Source: JAGVPT01 sp963772165
GTDB taxonomy: Bacteria; Bacteroidota; Ignavibacteria; UBA10030; UBA8401
Assembly: GCA_963772165.1 (NCBI GenBank)
Contig: CAVYWA010000021.1
Coordinates: forward strand, 1 to 64,000
Length of the DNA stretch: 64,000 nucleotides
Direction: 5' to 3'
Part shown: positions 63,479-64,000 of the stretch, in pieces
Numbering within the stretch: the first letter of the stretch is position 1
Layout: every line of letters begins with the position of its first letter
Notes under the pieces: generated by a model
Database searches by the model: none
The model's input: the letters and a program-made list of their open reading frames with translations, nothing else
Told to the model about the DNA's origin: nothing
Program-made: the position numbers and the translations under genes

Positions 63479-64000
63479 CAAGCGAAAAATTAAAGACAAA
63501 AACGTTTGTCTACTTCCTGGTTGCACCGGCGTTTCTCGTGCTCATCGGTGTGGTCATTTATCCCTTCATCTTCAACATTGTTATATCGTTTTCGAACATG
63601 AGCCTTACCCACATCAAAGATTGGCACTTCGTCGGTTTCAAACAATATGTGAAGGTGTTTACGGAGGAGTCAAAGCCCAATTTCTACAATGTTTTTCTTA
63701 AGACGATAATCTGGACCGTGGTGAACCTCGTTTTCCACGTCGTTATCGGAGTATTTCTTGCACTCCTCCTCAACCAAAAAGAAATTCGAGGGAAAGCGAT
63801 CTTCAGAACCATCTTAGTTCTGCCCTGGGCTGTCCCTCAACTTATCGTCGCGTTGACATGGCGGGGCATGTTTAATTATGAGTATGGCTCCATCAATCTC
63901 ATGCTCACGCAGTGGTTCGGACTCCCCGCAGTCCAGTGGTTGAAAAGCCCGGTTGAGACGTTCATCGCCGTGATTATTACGAATGTTTGGCTCGGGTTTC
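63475..64000 (+). CDS. ABC sugar permease, MalF/UgpA-like (partial, runs off the right edge)
   Basis: 175 codons are visible from ATG 63475, which overlaps the stop of the binding-protein gene (ATGA). The sequence has a short cytoplasmic start, a first transmembrane helix (YFLVAPAFLVLIGVVIYPFIFNIVISFS), then TM2 (KTIIWTVVNLVFHVVIGVFLALLLN) and the permease segment FRTILVLPWAVPQLIVALTWRGMFNYEYGSINLML. This is the CUT1 type (MalF/UgpA-like). The EAA loop that contacts the ATPase lies beyond the window. A MalG-like partner is expected next. Confidence 0.88.
   Translation, partial: MTSEKLKTKTFVYFLVAPAFLVLIGVVIYPFIFNIVISFSNMSLTHIKDWHFVGFKQYVKVFTEESKPNFYNVFLKTIIWTVVNLVFHVVIGVFLALLLNQKEIRGKAIFRTILVLPWAVPQLIVALTWRGMFNYEYGSINLMLTQWFGLPAVQWLKSPVETFIAVIITNVWLGF

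Noticed and set aside
1..64000. tRNA, rRNA or prophage sequence in the gaps
   Set aside because: I looked through the larger gaps (6263-6743, 14009-14402, 16617-16868, 38215-38401, 50681-51037) and saw no cloverleaf, CCA end or phage-type gene.

Overview
The window comes from a Gram-negative bacterium, most likely of the Bacteroidota/Chlorobiota assemblage and closest in style to Ignavibacteria. This is inferred from type IX secretion (T9SS) C-terminal sorting domains carrying the NPFNPST motif, a PorV-like outer-membrane protein, a TonB-dependent receptor with a carboxypeptidase-regulatory-like N-terminus, lipid A/LPS core genes (lpxL-like, waaF-like, lpxH) and roughly even GC. No tRNA, rRNA, CRISPR array, phage or transposase gene was seen.

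Layout. 1-6 kb: an aldo/keto reductase with a stop codon in place of its catalytic Tyr, a GH76-like protein, MsrA, a GH47 alpha-mannosidase, an alpha/beta hydrolase and a small membrane protein. 6-14 kb: a cold-shock protein, lipid A acyltransferase and GT9 heptosyltransferase (plus strand), then a minus-strand block of nusB, a UMF1-type MFS protein, a DsbD-N domain protein, lpxH and a PBP1A gene broken by three single-base insertions. 14-21 kb: MFS transporter, SGNH hydrolase, DUF971 protein, cytidine deaminase, a frameshifted DUF84 NTPase, and moaD, moaE, a PA0069-type radical SAM enzyme and moaA. 21-28 kb: nuoJKLM, an nhaD-type Na+/H+ antiporter (one-base deletion in a T tract) and nuoN. 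28-38 kb: nnr, a CNNM/CorC-type protein, an MFS exporter, a TPR/Omp28-like protein, an M64 peptidase, and a carbamoyltransferase-SxtJ-DUF5989 trio.

38-64 kb is an alpha-glucan (starch/maltodextrin) locus: a LacI-type regulator, periplasmic parvulin PPIase, TonB receptor (no SusD neighbour), a giant D/N-rich surface protein, PorV-like protein, a T9SS-sorted protein with starch-binding-like modules, a GH13 amylase (frameshifted), an SGNH/TPR membrane protein, a second T9SS-sorted GH13, a GH57-type protein with starch-binding modules, an SLC45-like sugar MFS transporter, a MalE-like lipoprotein and the start of a MalF-like permease. Together these could bind and cut alpha-glucan outside the cell, pass oligomers through the outer membrane and import them.

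Two themes cross the window. First, six otherwise well-conserved genes carry single-base lesions; seven of the eight frameshifts are +1. Either the assembly carries indel errors or the strain is losing these genes. Second, three intergenic copies of a palindromic dispersed repeat lie at about 6.5, 14.2 and 16.7 kb, and several monocistron-leading genes have a sigma-70-like -10 box only 6-10 nt before the start codon with no Shine-Dalgarno, suggesting leaderless transcripts.
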